Of a stretch of DNA of 64,000 nucleotides, positions 1 to 10,940 are shown one piece after another. The translations under genes were made by a program, and so were the position numbers. Numbering within the stretch: the first letter of the stretch is position 1; each line of letters begins with the position of its first letter. The notes beneath the pieces are model-generated. The model was not told the DNA's origin. It saw only the letters and a list, made by a program, of their open reading frames with translations, and ran no database searches. Source of the stretch: Thalassotalea ponticola (GTDB lineage: Bacteria > Pseudomonadota > Gammaproteobacteria > Enterobacterales > Alteromonadaceae); NCBI RefSeq assembly GCF_041379045.1, contig NZ_CP166871.1, forward strand, positions 2,790,001 to 2,854,000, read 5' to 3'.

Positions 1-409
1 CCATAGACAACAACATCTTGCGAATGTTATCAATTTGCATACTGCCAAAGTGCGAGCCACTTGGCTGTTGCAAGCTGCGAATGGCATCCATCTGATGAAC
101 ACCGTCAACTAAGGTGCAAATGGCGGGGCCAAATTGCAGTTCGATGTGCTCTAGCGATATCTGCTTGGCGTCAAATAACGGAACCAGCATAGCGGCAACG
201 AGCGACTCTTCGTCCATGTTTAACGACGCTAATATTTCCACCATTTCCGTGGCTTTAACCTGGCAATTAGGGCTCTGCTCAAATTGCTCCGCTAACTGAG
301 CAAAGGCCTGGGTTAACGCTTCGTGCTTGCTTTTGGGCAAGTTTAATTGCGCCAAGTGACTATCAAAATTTGACGTTGATAGCTGATGTGATTTACGCAC
401 CGATACCAT
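1..409 (-). CDS. relA: GTP pyrophosphokinase RelA, N-terminal part (cut by window edge)
   Basis: Only the first 136 or so residues are present; the rest lies before base 1. RelA makes (p)ppGpp from ATP and GTP/GDP on ribosomes stalled by uncharged tRNA. Visible are the start, MVSVRKSHQ, and the stretch around EMVEILASLNMDEES and DGVHQMDAIR, which match the beginning of the inactive HD (pseudo-hydrolase) domain of gammaproteobacterial RelA. The ATG at 407-409 has an AGGA Shine-Dalgarno 6 bases upstream. The gene follows rlmD after only 8 bases on the same strand, the usual rlmD-relA arrangement, so co-transcription is likely. Family assignment is confident; the catalytic synthetase part cannot be checked. 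Confidence 0.9.
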   Translation of the reverse strand, partial: MVSVRKSHQLSTSNFDSHLAQLNLPKSKHEALTQAFAQLAEQFEQSPNCQVKATEMVEILASLNMDEESLVAAMLVPLFDAKQISLEHIELQFGPAICTLVDGVHQMDAIRSLQQPSGSHFGSMQIDNIRKMLLSM

Positions 410-417
410 TAAAATTC

Positions 418-1755
418 CTACTCAACTTTTACAAATAAAGCCATTGTTTCAACATGGCGAGTCTGGGCAAACATATCCATGATAGCTATTTTCTCAAGCC
501 GATAATTGTGCTCTAACAACACTAAACTATCGCGACTCATCGTCGCAGGATCACAGGATACGTAGACAATTGAATCCGGATTCATCGCCACAATGCGCTG
601 CATAGCGCCGAACGCTCCAGCGCGCGCAGGATCAAGCAGCACCTTGTTAAATCGCTGCGCTCGATAATCGTCTAACCACGGCCAATCAACGTTCGGATCA
701 TTGAGATCCGCCTGATAAAATCGACAATTGCTTAGCTTGTTTGCCCGAGCGTTGTGCTGTGCTTGTTCAACCATCGCGTCGACGCCTTCAACACCGACAA
801 CGCAGTGAGTCCGTTTTGCCATTGGTAAGCTAAAATTACCAAAACCACAGAATAAATCGAGTACATTATCGCTTTTATCAAGTTCGAACCAGTCAATCGC
901 TTGTTTGACCATCGTCTCATTGAGTTCGGCGTTAACTTGCAAGAAATCAGCATAGCCAAATTCGAGTGAGCATCCATCGACATCAACCGTTAAGCGAGGC
1001 GCGTCTTCTCCGTCTAAGGTCGTCACTTGGCGGCCGTTGTCGAGCATAACCTGCACGTCGTGTTGTTGGCCAAAATCAGCTAACCGAGCAAGTGATTGTT
1101 GATCTAATTTTTTTAGCACACGCAACAGTAATACCTCGCGCTGCGCTTTGATGTACTCGCAATGGCCTATCGCTTTACTCGGCGCGACAGTGGCCAAAAC
1201 GCCTTGTAACGGTTTCAACAATTTACTGATGTTCTCGGGCAGTACCAAACACGAATTTACCCCAGTCAGCACATTTGACTGGCGCTTTCTAAACCCCAAA
1301 GTGAGCTCACCTGCTTTGTTGTACTGCACGCCAATGCGCGCTTTGCGTCGATAGTGCCAAGGTGTCGATAACAACGGCGGCTGCCAGGGCAACTGAGATA
1401 GCTTGGTTTGACGCTTAAACAGCTCTGCGACTTTTTGCTGCTTAAATGTCACTTGCTGTGCGTAATCGACGTGTTGTAAATCACACCCACCACATTGCGA
1501 GTAATGCGGACATGCCGCTTCAATCCGAGTATCACTTGCTGTGTTGACCTGTGTCGTCACCGCGCGAAGGTATTTGCTTTTCTGTTCAACAATGCGCGCT
1601 TGCACCGTTTCTCCGGGTAGTGCTTGACTGACAAAGACTGGTTTTCCTTGATATTGAGCCACGCCATCGCCATTGAGATCGAGTCGTTCAACGGTTAGCG
1701 TTAGCGACTGCTTTGCAGGGCGCTTAATAGATTTGGGTTGATATATTTTAACCAT
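418..1755 (-). CDS. rlmD: 23S rRNA (uracil-1939-C5)-methyltransferase RlmD
   Basis: SAM-dependent enzyme that methylates U1939 of 23S rRNA. The 445-residue protein opens with a TRAM-type RNA-binding segment (about 15-75). A 4Fe-4S cysteine set follows: Cys82, Cys88 and Cys91 in CPHYSQCGGC, with a fourth Cys near 169 (GVNSC). The C-terminal half is the Rossmann methyltransferase with SAM loop DLFCGFGNFSLP. The catalytic Cys401 lies in VSCDPATMSRD, as in RumA/TrmA-family enzymes. Length fits the family (about 430-450). It sits 8 bases upstream of relA and is divergent from barA, the same neighbourhood as in enterobacteria. No strong Shine-Dalgarno precedes the ATG. Confidence 0.95.
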   Translation of the reverse strand: MVKIYQPKSIKRPAKQSLTLTVERLDLNGDGVAQYQGKPVFVSQALPGETVQARIVEQKSKYLRAVTTQVNTASDTRIEAACPHYSQCGGCDLQHVDYAQQVTFKQQKVAELFKRQTKLSQLPWQPPLLSTPWHYRRKARIGVQYNKAGELTLGFRKRQSNVLTGVNSCLVLPENISKLLKPLQGVLATVAPSKAIGHCEYIKAQREVLLLRVLKKLDQQSLARLADFGQQHDVQVMLDNGRQVTTLDGEDAPRLTVDVDGCSLEFGYADFLQVNAELNETMVKQAIDWFELDKSDNVLDLFCGFGNFSLPMAKRTHCVVGVEGVDAMVEQAQHNARANKLSNCRFYQADLNDPNVDWPWLDDYRAQRFNKVLLDPARAGAFGAMQRIVAMNPDSIVYVSCDPATMSRDSLVLLEHNYRLEKIAIMDMFAQTRHVETMALFVKVE

Positions 1756-1857
1756 AGGATTTCACGGCGCATTTTTACTATAACTTTGCTGCAAAAACTG
1801 TCATTATAGACAGGCAACTAGAGAGTATCAGTCTAACACGTATAGAACAAAATTATT

Positions 1858-4650
1858 ATGAAAATAACGCTTAGGGATAGGCTTATCCTACTCACTGTTA
1901 TCCCACTACTTGTTGTCGGTTCTGGACTGAGTTTATTTTACGCTTGGGACCGCTATACCACGGTCGATAAACACATCGAAGACAAAGCCAGCACCTTAGT
2001 TGATGTGCTGACAATGCAAACTCGATTGATCATCGAGTCTGGCAAATTAGAGAACCTAAAACCGATATACCACTACGTGTTATCACGCCACAATGAACTG
2101 ATAAAAAATTTAGCGGTAGTGAGTAATGACAACACGGTGTTATACAATGCGACACCGACGTTCGTTCCCGAAGAGCATCTACTAAACAGCGATTATCAAA
2201 ATAAAAACGACACCAGTTTTAACAACATTCGCATCTATAAAACACCGGGTAGTTACTTGTATTATGTGCCGATAGTCAAAGAAGGCGTCGGCGACAACCG
2301 TCTTGATTTTCGTTATAACTCACTGGGCTATGTGGTGTTTGAGGTCAGTAAACTGCCCTATCAGGCACAAATGCGTTCGGCGTTTGCCCTTGCGTTTGCA
2401 AGCCTTGTGCTCACCGTCCTGCTGTCGATGTTATACAGCCAACAAATCGTGCGCTTAATTTTCAAACCTTTATCCGCGCTGAATCAATGTCTGGTAAAGA
2501 TTCGCCAAGGTGACACCGAAGCGAAAGTGCATCAGCCATTTGAAGACGAGTTGGAAACACTGCGTTTAGGCGTCAATAGCTTGTCGCAAACTCTAAGTGA
2601 CTTGCAACGCGACATGGAAATGAATATTGAGCACTCGACTCAAGAATTGCGACAAAACTTATTGCAGTTTGAAACGCAAAACGTACAACTGGAACTGGCA
2701 AAGCGCCGCGCTATAGAGGCAAACCAAGTCAAGTCAGAGTTCTTGGCCAATATGTCACATGAACTGCGCACCCCGTTAAATGGGGTTATTGGCTTTACTC
2801 GCCAACTGTACAAGACCGAATTAAATGCGAGTCAAAAGGACTTTTTACAGACCATTGAAACGTCGGCAAATAATTTGCTTTCTATCATCAATGATATTCT
2901 TGATTTTTCTAAGCTCGACTCCGGCAAAATGATTTTAGAGGCGGTACCATTTAACTTTCGCGATGTTATCGATGAATCGGTGTCACTGCTGTCCGAGTCA
3001 GCCAATAATAAAGGCTTAGAATTTTCAATTAACATTCACCCGCAATTACCCAACTCTCTGATTGGCGATGCGCTGCGTATTAAGCAAGTGTTAATTAACT
3101 TAATTAATAACGCGATTAAATTTACCGAACAGGGCCACGTCGCTGTAGTGATTGATTATCAGTTACTCGAAGATAGCCAGATCGCCATTACCGTCGATAT
3201 TGAAGATACCGGAATCGGGATTTCAGAGGCGCAGGCAAAAACCCTGTTTGAAGCCTTTAACCAAGCCGATAACAATATAACCCGTATGTATGGAGGCACA
3301 GGCCTTGGTTTGGTTATTGCTCAACGCCTAGCCGATAAAATGGGTGGTGAAATCACTTTTGAAAGTAAGATCAGAGAGGGATCGACATTTCGCTTTAAGT
3401 TTGTCAGTGGCATCAACCAACTGCCTGTTGACGCCATTATTGAGCCACTTGAACTGGCACAAAAACGAATATTGTTTTTTGAGTCGAAAGCGAGTACGCG
3501 TGAAGCGATTTGCCGTCAATTGAGTTTTTGGCAGATGCAAATAACCACCTGTAGTGACCAGTTGGAGTTGTATCAAGCGCTAACCCAACAAGCGTTCGAC
3601 TATGTGGTCTTGGGTGTACAAGTTACCCCTGCCAATATCAGCGCCATTAAACAGCTGATCACCTCCACCGCAGGCGCCATACACGACGTACCATTGATCG
3701 TCGCCATGAACTCATCATCTCTACCGCTAAAAGAGGCGTTCATTGATGCCGGTGCCACACACGTGTTCAGTAAACCGGTAACCTATAAAAAGCTACGCCG
3801 GGCATTGCAGCACACACCTGAGCCAACCTCGATTGCCAGTCGTCTCAAATTGCCGCAAACAAATGATGTAAAAGCAATGAAAGTGCTCGCCGTAGACGAC
3901 AATGAAGCCAACTTAAAGCTGCTCACCAGTTTGCTACACAATAAGGTCAGTGAAATCGATACCGCAGACAACGGGCGCAAAGCGGTCACTTACTGCAGTG
4001 ATCACAAGTACGACTTAATCTTGATGGATATAAAGATGCCTGTCATGGATGGCTCGCAAGCGATGCAAAAAATTCGCGCCAATACCATTAACACCCAAAC
4101 GCCGATTATCGCTGTGACGGCTCATGCCTTAGCCGGAGAAAAAGAGCAATTTATCGCTGCCGGTTTTGACGGTTATTTAGCCAAGCCGATTGATGATAAC
4201 TTGTTAGACAAATTGCTGTGCAAATATGAACAGCCAACAGTCAGCTCGACGCCGGCCGTTGCGGATAACAGTTTAATTAACTTGGGCATCGATTTTGACC
4301 TGTCACTTTCGATAAAACGCAGTGGTAACAATCAGCAACTAGCAGTGGAGATGTTGACCATGCTGATTGACTCATTAGAGCCGACGGTAAGTGAGCTTAA
4401 ACATTACATCGAGATCAACGACGTCAACAGTCTCGCGAGTGTGATTCACAAATTAAACGGTGCGTGTTGTTACGTAGGCTTGTCGCGTCTAGAGCAACTG
4501 GTCAATGAATTAGAAACGCAAATTAAACTCACCGCATCAATAAAGCAGGTTGAGCCAGAATTGTTTGAACTGTTTGATTTAGTCGATACGATACTCGACC
4601 ATAAACACTTATTGCTAGCGACCGCAAGTCGCCAAGCATTGACCCAATAG
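1858..4650 (+). CDS. barA: Hybrid sensor histidine kinase BarA
   Basis: Inner-membrane tripartite kinase of the BarA/UvrY (GacS/GacA) pathway, which controls csr small RNAs. Domains in order in 930 residues: transmembrane helix about 8-28; periplasmic sensor about 30-170; second transmembrane helix about 174-193; HAMP about 195-250; coiled coil about 250-290; HisKA with phospho-acceptor His301 (SHELRTP). Next come HATPase with N-box NLINNAIKF and G-boxes EDTGIGI and GGTGLGL, a degenerate receiver-like segment about 535-650, and a true receiver with Asp724 (LMDIKMPVMDG). A C-terminal HPt has His864 (IHKLNG). All phosphorelay residues are present. It is divergent from rlmD-relA, which supports BarA over other hybrid kinases. 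Confidence 0.94.
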   Translation: MKITLRDRLILLTVIPLLVVGSGLSLFYAWDRYTTVDKHIEDKASTLVDVLTMQTRLIIESGKLENLKPIYHYVLSRHNELIKNLAVVSNDNTVLYNATPTFVPEEHLLNSDYQNKNDTSFNNIRIYKTPGSYLYYVPIVKEGVGDNRLDFRYNSLGYVVFEVSKLPYQAQMRSAFALAFASLVLTVLLSMLYSQQIVRLIFKPLSALNQCLVKIRQGDTEAKVHQPFEDELETLRLGVNSLSQTLSDLQRDMEMNIEHSTQELRQNLLQFETQNVQLELAKRRAIEANQVKSEFLANMSHELRTPLNGVIGFTRQLYKTELNASQKDFLQTIETSANNLLSIINDILDFSKLDSGKMILEAVPFNFRDVIDESVSLLSESANNKGLEFSINIHPQLPNSLIGDALRIKQVLINLINNAIKFTEQGHVAVVIDYQLLEDSQIAITVDIEDTGIGISEAQAKTLFEAFNQADNNITRMYGGTGLGLVIAQRLADKMGGEITFESKIREGSTFRFKFVSGINQLPVDAIIEPLELAQKRILFFESKASTREAICRQLSFWQMQITTCSDQLELYQALTQQAFDYVVLGVQVTPANISAIKQLITSTAGAIHDVPLIVAMNSSSLPLKEAFIDAGATHVFSKPVTYKKLRRALQHTPEPTSIASRLKLPQTNDVKAMKVLAVDDNEANLKLLTSLLHNKVSEIDTADNGRKAVTYCSDHKYDLILMDIKMPVMDGSQAMQKIRANTINTQTPIIAVTAHALAGEKEQFIAAGFDGYLAKPIDDNLLDKLLCKYEQPTVSSTPAVADNSLINLGIDFDLSLSIKRSGNNQQLAVEMLTMLIDSLEPTVSELKHYIEINDVNSLASVIHKLNGACCYVGLSRLEQLVNELETQIKLTASIKQVEPELFELFDLVDTILDHKHLLLATASRQALTQ

Positions 4651-4677
4651 TAAGTATTGTACGCGGCTGTTTAGTCA

Positions 4678-4709
4678 GTTTGTGGCGTTATCGAGATAAC
4701 ACCACAAAC
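4678..4709. other. Strong hairpin at the barA/acpS convergence
   Basis: An 8-bp arm (GTTTGTGG / CCACAAAC) encloses a 6-bp arm (GTTATC / GATAAC) with one C/A mismatch and a 2-base loop. It covers the last codons of acpS and ends the barA-acpS convergent region. There is no U-run on either side, so it is not a standard intrinsic terminator. It may protect mRNA 3' ends or slow polymerase; this is inference. Confidence 0.55.
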
Positions 4710-5068
4710 GCCAACGCGTAGTGCTTTTCATCAGATAAACTGATATGGATATGACGGGCGCCCATCTGCTGAGCAAGCTCTTGAGCGCGACCGGTCAGTT
4801 CCAGCGTCGGCTGCCCTGACTCTAAGCTGACAATATCAAAATGTTGGAAGGACACACCATCGGCAATACCGACACCGAGGGCTTTAGCTGCTGCTTCTTT
4901 ACCCGCCCAACGCTTGGCCAGATACGGAGCCTTAAAACTAAGAGACGCATAGCGTTGATACTCTCTTGGCGTTAACACCCGTTTGGCTAAACGCTCCTGA
5001 ACGGCCTCAGCCATTTCGCTAATACGTTGAATTTCAACGATGTCATTGCCAATTCCCAGCACTGACAT
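4688..5068 (-). CDS. acpS: Holo-[acyl-carrier-protein] synthase AcpS
   Basis: Transfers 4'-phosphopantetheine from CoA to the serine of acyl carrier protein, activating fatty-acid synthesis. The 126-residue protein has the family signature GIGNDIVEI near the N terminus (metal-binding Asp) and WAGKEAAAKALG in the middle (metal-binding Glu), followed by the DGVSFQHFDI strand. Length is normal. It is the last gene of the leftward rnc-era-recO-pdxJ-acpS string, 5 bases after pdxJ, so translation is probably coupled. Confidence 0.96.
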   Translation of the reverse strand: MSVLGIGNDIVEIQRISEMAEAVQERLAKRVLTPREYQRYASLSFKAPYLAKRWAGKEAAAKALGVGIADGVSFQHFDIVSLESGQPTLELTGRAQELAQQMGARHIHISLSDEKHYALAFVVLSR

Positions 5069-5073
5069 CGGGA

Positions 5074-5820
5074 TTAACCACCAACTTGCGCACTGCGCGC
5101 TTCAACCATCAAACGCTTCATATCGCGAACGGCTTTTTCTAGGCCATCAATTGCTGCGCGGGCAATAATCGCATGACCAATATTGAGTTCGATAATGTCA
5201 TCGATAGCAGCAATCGGTTTGACGTTAAAATAGTGCAAGCCGTGTCCCGCGTTAACTTTTAAGCCGAGTTTGGTTGCATAAGCAACCCCGTGCTTTATTT
5301 TATCCAGTTCACACGCTTGCTGATGCTCTGATTCTGCATCGGCGTAATGACCTGTATGTATTTCAATAAACGGCGCGCCGCTTTGCTTGCAGGCATCCAG
5401 TTGCTTTTCATCGGCATCGACGAATAAGCTCACCGTAATACCGGCGTTGGCCAGTCGATAAACCGCATCGGTAATTTTAGTCAGTTGACCGGCGACATCA
5501 AGGCCGCCTTCCGTTGTTAACTCTTCTCGCTTTTCAGGCACTAAGCAGACAAAGGCGGGTTTGATTCGACAAGCGATATCGAGCATTTCCTCGGTAACCG
5601 CCATTTCTAAATTCATACGGGTTTGTATCGTGTGCGCCATCACCTCGACGTCGCGATCATTGATATGGCGTCTGTCTTCGCGCAAGTGAATGGTAATACC
5701 ATCGGCACCAGCGTGCTCAGCGACCGCTGCAGCATGTGCTGGATCGGGATAGGTGGTGCCTCGTGCTTGGCGCAATGTGGCTATGTGATCAACATTGACC
5801 CCTAAGAAAATATCGTTCAT
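5074..5820 (-). CDS. pdxJ: Pyridoxine 5'-phosphate synthase PdxJ
   Basis: Final ring-closing step of the DXP-dependent vitamin B6 pathway: 1-deoxyxylulose 5-phosphate plus 3-amino-2-oxopropyl phosphate give pyridoxine 5'-phosphate. The 248-residue TIM barrel starts [16 protein letters not shown] and has [14 protein letters not shown], the active-site EIHTGHYAD segment and the C-terminal phosphate-binding [10 protein letters not shown]. Its ATG overlaps the recO stop codon by 4 bases (ATGA at 5817-5820). It lies between recO and acpS, the standard gammaproteobacterial order. Confidence 0.97.
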   Translation of the reverse strand: MNDIFLGVNVDHIATLRQARGTTYPDPAHAAAVAEHAGADGITIHLREDRRHINDRDVEVMAHTIQTRMNLEMAVTEEMLDIACRIKPAFVCLVPEKREELTTEGGLDVAGQLTKITDAVYRLANAGITVSLFVDADEKQLDACKQSGAPFIEIHTGHYADAESEHQQACELDKIKHGVAYATKLGLKVNAGHGLHYFNVKPIAAIDDIIELNIGHAIIARAAIDGLEKAVRDMKRLMVEARSAQVGG

Positions 5821-6611
5821 GTTTTACCTTTGTTTAAATAGTTAGCGAACAATCGTCGACTGTGTAATGGCTTACCGCCTAATTGTAAGTTAAGCAACTG
5901 ACGCATCAACTGTTTACACGTCTTTAATACATTTGCATCGGTTAATTCTAGCTCACCAATACACTGTAAATGGGAACCCGGATAGCGAGCTTCGCGATAA
6001 TTTTCAGCTAAGATAAAGCCTTGTTCAGAGCGATAGTGATAATAGTATTCTCCCTGATTGAAATACATTGCTGATGGCTCTTTTAGCGCGAACTCATCCT
6101 CGGCGTTATCAGGTATTGTCGACTGCGTGTGCTGTAGCGCTAATTCGTCAACAACAGCAAAGTCGAGGCCCTGGCCGAGCTCCTCAAGTAGTGCGATTTC
6201 AAAGTATCGCAAGGTAGGTTCGATGGGGTGCCCCTCATTGAGGGCGTGAAGCGTCTGTGCGTAAGTTGCAAAAAGGCTATCGGCGTTGATGTTTTCCGGC
6301 AGTAACCTGACTAGTAACTCGTTAATATAAAAGGCACTGTACAATTGTTGTTGTTTTAAGGCCAAGCTCTTTTGCGCATATTCAACCTGGCCTAAAATTT
6401 TTAATGGTCCATCGCCTTTTAGTTCGAGCTCCAACGGTGCGAACGGTTGTAAAAATCCGGCTTTGTTATTTTTGCCCTTTGATGACGAATAGGCGATAAC
6501 ACTAATATGCCCTTCGTCACGGGTAAATACATTGAGCAAGCGACTGTTGTCGCGATAAGGTCGTGAATGCAGCAAATATGCGTGCTGCAATTTACCCTGT
6601 CTAAAGCCCAT
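5817..6611 (-). CDS. recO: DNA repair protein RecO
   Basis: RecF-pathway mediator: helps load RecA onto SSB-coated single strands and anneals complementary strands. The 264-residue protein has an N-terminal OB-fold ([24 protein letters not shown], about 10-85) and a helical middle. The C terminus is poorly conserved and ends in RRLFANYL. It lacks the CxxC zinc pair seen in some RecO proteins, which is normal in gammaproteobacteria. It is slightly longer than the E. coli protein (242). It sits 5 bases downstream of era and overlaps pdxJ by 4 bases, so it belongs to the rnc-era operon. Confidence 0.93.
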   Translation of the reverse strand: MGFRQGKLQHAYLLHSRPYRDNSRLLNVFTRDEGHISVIAYSSSKGKNNKAGFLQPFAPLELELKGDGPLKILGQVEYAQKSLALKQQQLYSAFYINELLVRLLPENINADSLFATYAQTLHALNEGHPIEPTLRYFEIALLEELGQGLDFAVVDELALQHTQSTIPDNAEDEFALKEPSAMYFNQGEYYYHYRSEQGFILAENYREARYPGSHLQCIGELELTDANVLKTCKQLMRQLLNLQLGGKPLHSRRLFANYLNKGKT

Positions 6612-6616
6612 AGCCG

Positions 6617-7528
6617 TTATCCGGAATAATCATCCCCGTAACCCAAGCTCCGCAAAGCGCGTTCATCATCGGCCCATCCGGATTTCACTTTAACCCAAGT
6701 TTCTAAAAACACCTTGCGCTCAAATAACTCTTCCATGTCACGGCGAGCTTCTCGGCCGATAACCTTCATTTTCTCGCCTTTATTGCCGATAATCATCCGC
6801 TTTTGCGAGTTGCGTTCAACCAAAACCAAGGCATTGATGTGCAAAATACCTTTGTCATCAGAGCGAAATTGCTCTATTTCCACCGTGGTTGAATAAGGAA
6901 GCTCATCTCCGGTGAATCGCATTAATTTTTCGCGCAAAATCTCTGACGCCATAAAGCGCGAAGAACGGTCGGTAATGTAGTCTTCGGGAAACCAAAACTC
7001 GCCTTCAGGCAAACTTTGCAAACACATCTCTCGAACTTTATCTACCTTGTCACCTTTGCTCGCGCTAATAGGGATAATTTCTTGAAAGTCATAACGTTGG
7101 GCAATTTTCTGCAAGTGAGGCAGTAACTCTTCTTTGTCCTGAACGTAATCGACTTTATTAACCACTAATATAGTCGGTCGCTTAGCCTGCTGTATCTTGT
7201 TGAGCACCATCTCATCGTCTTCAGTCCAATGGGTTCCTTCAACCATAAACACAATCAGTTCCACTTCGGCTATCGAACTGGATGCGGCGCGATTCATCAG
7301 GCGATTAATCGCACGCTTCTCTTCTTTGTGTAAACCTGGGGTGTCAACCAATACCGCTTGTCGATTGTCTTCAGTTAGAATGCCTAAAATACGATGACGG
7401 GTAGTTTGTGGCTTGCGCGATGTAATACTCACTTTCTGACCTAACATCGCATTGAGTAAAGTTGACTTACCCACATTAGGGCGGCCAACGATGGCCACCA
7501 AACCACAATAATTTTGCTTATTTGACAT
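6617..7528 (-). CDS. era: GTPase Era
   Basis: Essential GTPase that binds the 3' end of 16S rRNA during 30S maturation. N-terminal GTPase domain: G1 GRPNVGKS, G3 DTPGLH, G4 NKVD, G5 SASKGD. The C-terminal KH domain carries [17 protein letters not shown] and the conserved tail [17 protein letters not shown] chose the ATG at 7526-7528 ([15 protein letters not shown]), which matches the E. coli start (MSIDKSYCGF) and gives 303 residues against 301. The frame is open further upstream, but that extension lies inside rnc and is not conserved. It overlaps the rnc 3' end by 11 bases. Confidence 0.97.
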   Translation of the reverse strand: MSNKQNYCGLVAIVGRPNVGKSTLLNAMLGQKVSITSRKPQTTRHRILGILTEDNRQAVLVDTPGLHKEEKRAINRLMNRAASSSIAEVELIVFMVEGTHWTEDDEMVLNKIQQAKRPTILVVNKVDYVQDKEELLPHLQKIAQRYDFQEIIPISASKGDKVDKVREMCLQSLPEGEFWFPEDYITDRSSRFMASEILREKLMRFTGDELPYSTTVEIEQFRSDDKGILHINALVLVERNSQKRMIIGNKGEKMKVIGREARRDMEELFERKVFLETWVKVKSGWADDERALRSLGYGDDYSG

Positions 7529-8201
7529 TGAGTAACTCCAATGCTCGTTTTGCTCCAGCTTGCTCAGCTTTGCGCCTCGAGGTGCCTGTGGTAATAATAG
7601 CATCTTTGATGCCTTCTACTTGGCAGCTGACGGTAAACTGCTGATTGTGTGCCTGCCCCAAAGTATCAATGACTTTGTATTGAGGCAATGGCATTTTCCG
7701 CCCTTGTAAGTACTCTTGTAAGCGCGTTTTGGGATCCTTTTGTGACTTACCCGGATGAATGGTCTGCAAGCGCGGTTCAAACCAGGTTAAAACCAATTTG
7801 CGACAGGTATCCATATCTGAATCTAAAAACACCGCGCCGATAATCGCTTCGATCGCATCTTCTAAAATAGAGTCGCGACGAAAGCCACCGCTTTTCAACT
7901 CACCAGGACCGAGTACTAAGTGCTCTCCCAATTCAAATAAGCGCCCTAATTCGGCCAAGGTAACGCCTCGCACCAATGTCGAGCGCATCCGAGTCAATTC
8001 GCCTTCCGATGATTTTGGAAATTGTTCAAATAACGCGCGAGCAATAACGTAACCTAATATCGAGTCGCCAAGAAACTCGAGGCGCTCGTTATTACGACCT
8101 TTGGCGCTGCGATGCGTTAATGCTTGAATCAATAACTGTTGATTCTCAAACTGATAGCCTAACTTGTTTTGCAGGCGCTGTAATAAGTGTAACTTGTTCA
8201 A
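7518..8201 (-). CDS. rnc: Ribonuclease III
   Basis: Double-strand-specific endoribonuclease for rRNA, tRNA and regulatory RNA processing. The 227-residue protein has the catalytic signature [17 protein letters not shown], the second metal-binding motif [14 protein letters not shown], and a C-terminal dsRNA-binding domain (about 155-225) with [16 protein letters not shown]. The start is a TTG at 8199-8201, one base after the lepB stop. No ATG is available nearby, and the N terminus aligns with E. coli MNPIVINRLQRKLGY. The coupled TTG start may limit expression, in line with the autoregulation known for rnc. Confidence 0.96.
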   Translation of the reverse strand: MNKLHLLQRLQNKLGYQFENQQLLIQALTHRSAKGRNNERLEFLGDSILGYVIARALFEQFPKSSEGELTRMRSTLVRGVTLAELGRLFELGEHLVLGPGELKSGGFRRDSILEDAIEAIIGAVFLDSDMDTCRKLVLTWFEPRLQTIHPGKSQKDPKTRLQEYLQGRKMPLPQYKVIDTLGQAHNQQFTVSCQVEGIKDAIITTGTSRRKAEQAGAKRALELLNVK

Positions 8202-8202
8202 A

Positions 8203-9123
8203 CTACTCTATGCCGCCTATTCGAGAAAAACGCACGCCTGATGGAACCCACGTTGGTAATAGGTCGCTCTCTTGGCGCTCAAAATCAAAGCTCATCCAAA
8301 TCGCAACCGCTTTACCCACTAGGTTTTGCTCTGGTACAAATCCCCAAAAGCGACCATCAAGTGAATTGTCTCGGTTGTCTCCCATGACGAAATAGTGTCC
8401 TTCGGGCACTAACCATTCGCCTCTGCCAAGCCCCGGTTGAACGTAAAAGCGCGACGCCTGCTCAGGCGTGTGATTGTTAATCAAAATCTCGTGAGATTTA
8501 TTATCCATTACCGACTCATAACGGGTCAGCGGCACACCGCGTTGGCTATATTCACCGTTTTGCTTGAAGTTGGTCAACACTTGCGTCATTTTGGGACACG
8601 TATCGCTTTCTGGTGCGCACTTTGGTTGAATATACAGCGACTTGTTTTTATACATTATGCGGTCACCGGGTAAGCCAATAACGCGTTTAATGTAATCGAC
8701 TTGCGGCTGCTTTGGGTATTTAAAGACAACGACATCGCCGCGTTCTGGCTGACCGATTTCTACAAATTTGTGGCGGGTCACCGGTTCGCGCAAACCGTAA
8801 CTGTGCTTGTCGACTAAAATAAAATCACCGTCGAGTAATGTAGGCATCATTGAGCCCGACGGAATTTGAAACGGTTCCCATAAAAAAGATCGCAAGATCA
8901 ATACGAAAGCTACGACAGGGAATATTTGCACAGAGGTATCAACCCACACATTCGGGGTGAGGATCTTTTCAACGGCAGCCTCATCGAGCGGTTGAGCGCA
9001 TTGTTGCTGTGTCGCTTTGAGGTTGTCTCTGCGTTTAGGGGCATAAACCAGTTTGTCCAGCATATAAACCACACCGGTGATCAACGTAATTGCGACCAAC
9101 AAAATTGAAAAGTAGACTGCCAT
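8203..9123 (-). CDS. lepB: Signal peptidase I
   Basis: Inner-membrane serine protease that removes signal peptides from Sec and Tat substrates. The 306-residue protein has transmembrane helices at about 4-22 and 66-81. The catalytic Ser91 ([10 protein letters not shown]) and general-base Lys146 ([12 protein letters not shown]) occupy the same numbers as in E. coli. The C-terminal box [16 protein letters not shown] is intact. It lies 6 bases after lepA, as in most proteobacteria, and runs almost directly into rnc. Confidence 0.97.
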   Translation of the reverse strand: MAVYFSILLVAITLITGVVYMLDKLVYAPKRRDNLKATQQQCAQPLDEAAVEKILTPNVWVDTSVQIFPVVAFVLILRSFLWEPFQIPSGSMMPTLLDGDFILVDKHSYGLREPVTRHKFVEIGQPERGDVVVFKYPKQPQVDYIKRVIGLPGDRIMYKNKSLYIQPKCAPESDTCPKMTQVLTNFKQNGEYSQRGVPLTRYESVMDNKSHEILINNHTPEQASRFYVQPGLGRGEWLVPEGHYFVMGDNRDNSLDGRFWGFVPEQNLVGKAVAIWMSFDFERQESDLLPTWVPSGVRFSRIGGIE

Positions 9124-9129
9124 AGTTTT

Positions 9130-10920
9130 TTATTTCCCTAATTTTAACACTGCTAGAAACGCCTCCTGAGGAACTTCAACATTACCTACTTGTTTCATGC
9201 GTTTCTTACCTTCTTTTTGTTTTTGTAATAATTTCTTCTTACGAGAAACATCACCACCGTAACACTTGGCAATTACGTTTTTGCGCAGCTGTTTGACCGT
9301 TGTGCGAGCAATGACGTTGTTGCCAATAGCCGCTTGAATGGCAATGTCAAACATTTGACGGTGTATTAATTCTTTGAGCTTTTCAACCAACTCACGGCCT
9401 CGAGATACCGAATTGTCTCGGTGAGTGATCATCGCTAACGCGTCGACTCGGTCACCGTTGATCAAAATATCAACGCGAACCATATCCGACGCTTGAAAAC
9501 GAACAAAATTATAATCAAGCGACGCGTAACCGCGACTGGTTGATTTGAGTTTGTCAAAGAAGTCCATAACCACTTCTGCCATCGGCAATTCGTATTTCAC
9601 CGCAACTTGGTTGCCGTGATAGGTTAAGTTCTTCTGCACACCTCGCTTCTCGACACACAGGGTAATCACGTTACCCAGATGCTCTTGCGGTACGAGAATA
9701 TTGGCTTCGACTATCGGCTCGCGAATTTCGCTGATGTTATTAACCGGTGGCAGGTCGCCAGGGTTATCAATCAATTTAATGCTGCCGTCGCTACACAGTA
9801 TTTCGTAGTTTACCGTTGGTGCCGTGGTAATCAAATCGAGGTCGTATTCACGGGCTAAACGCTCTTGAATGATCTCCATGTGCAGCATACCAAGGAAGCC
9901 ACAGCGGAAACCAAATCCTAGCGCGCCAGAACTCTCTGGCTCGTAAAATAACGAGGCATCGTTCAGGCTTAGTTTGCCCAAAGCGTCACGGAAGTTTTCA
10001 AACTCGTCAGAACTGATTGGGAATATACCGGCGTACACTTGTGGTTTAACCTTTTGGAAACCCGGTAATTGCTTGTCGGCAGGATCGCGAGTAAGCGTTA
10101 GCGTATCACCCACAGGTGCACCGTGGATATCTTTGATACCGGCGATAATAAACCCTACTTCACCAGTGCGCAATATGCCGGTATCATTCTGTTTTGGCGT
10201 GAAAATACCGACTTTGTCGATGATGTGGCTTTGTCCTGTTGACATCACCGTCATCTTGTCGCCTTTCTTAATTTCACCATTGACAACGCGCACCAATGAT
10301 ACAACACCTTGGTAGTTATCAAACCACGAGTCAATGATAAGCGCCTGCAGTTTTTCGCTTGGCTCACCCACAGGTGGTGGAATGTTGGCAACGATACTCT
10401 CTAGCACATCTTCAATACCAATACCAGTTTTCGCCGAACATCGCACAGCATCCGTGGCATCGATACCAATAATGTCTTCAATTTCTTCACTAACGCGATC
10501 GGGGTCGGCCTGTGGCAAGTCAATTTTGTTTAAAATTGGTACCACTTCGAGATCCATTTCAATGGCGGTATAACAGTTGGCAAGCGTTTGAGCTTCAACG
10601 CCTTGCCCAGCGTCAACAACTAATAAAGCACCTTCACACGCGGCAAGAGATCGAGATACTTCATAAGAAAAGTCTACGTGGCCCGGTGTATCGATAAAGT
10701 TGAGTTGATAGGTCTCCCCATCTTTGGCCTTGTAATCTAAGGTAACACTTTGCGCTTTAATGGTAATACCGCGTTCTCGCTCTAAGTCCATTGAATCAAG
10801 GACCTGTGCCGCCATTTCGCGGTCGGAAAGGCCACCGCAATGTTGGATAAGGCGATCGGATAATGTCGACTTACCATGGTCGATGTGGGCAATAATTGAA
10901 AAGTTGCGTATATGCTTCAT
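9130..10920 (-). CDS. lepA: Elongation factor 4 (LepA), ribosome back-translocating GTPase
   Basis: Translational GTPase acting on stalled ribosomes and in 30S assembly. The 596-residue protein has G1 AHIDHGKST, the switch region ERERGITI, G3 DTPGHVDF, G4 NKID and G5 SAKTGIG. EF-G-like domains follow, then the LepA-specific C-terminal domain ending in [17 protein letters not shown]. Length matches E. coli (599). It is the first gene after a 224-base gap following rseC and is followed closely by lepB. Confidence 0.97.
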   Translation of the reverse strand: MKHIRNFSIIAHIDHGKSTLSDRLIQHCGGLSDREMAAQVLDSMDLERERGITIKAQSVTLDYKAKDGETYQLNFIDTPGHVDFSYEVSRSLAACEGALLVVDAGQGVEAQTLANCYTAIEMDLEVVPILNKIDLPQADPDRVSEEIEDIIGIDATDAVRCSAKTGIGIEDVLESIVANIPPPVGEPSEKLQALIIDSWFDNYQGVVSLVRVVNGEIKKGDKMTVMSTGQSHIIDKVGIFTPKQNDTGILRTGEVGFIIAGIKDIHGAPVGDTLTLTRDPADKQLPGFQKVKPQVYAGIFPISSDEFENFRDALGKLSLNDASLFYEPESSGALGFGFRCGFLGMLHMEIIQERLAREYDLDLITTAPTVNYEILCSDGSIKLIDNPGDLPPVNNISEIREPIVEANILVPQEHLGNVITLCVEKRGVQKNLTYHGNQVAVKYELPMAEVVMDFFDKLKSTSRGYASLDYNFVRFQASDMVRVDILINGDRVDALAMITHRDNSVSRGRELVEKLKELIHRQMFDIAIQAAIGNNVIARTTVKQLRKNVIAKCYGGDVSRKKKLLQKQKEGKKRMKQVGNVEVPQEAFLAVLKLGK

Positions 10921-10940
10921 TTAAATAAATTTTCATTGAA

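Noticed and set aside
5069..5085. 17-base sequence CGGGATTAACCACCAAC repeated exactly at 46721-46737
   Set aside because: One copy is the pdxJ/acpS junction and the other lies in the space beyond iscX; a single 17-base match in 64 kb is not far from chance and the flanks differ.
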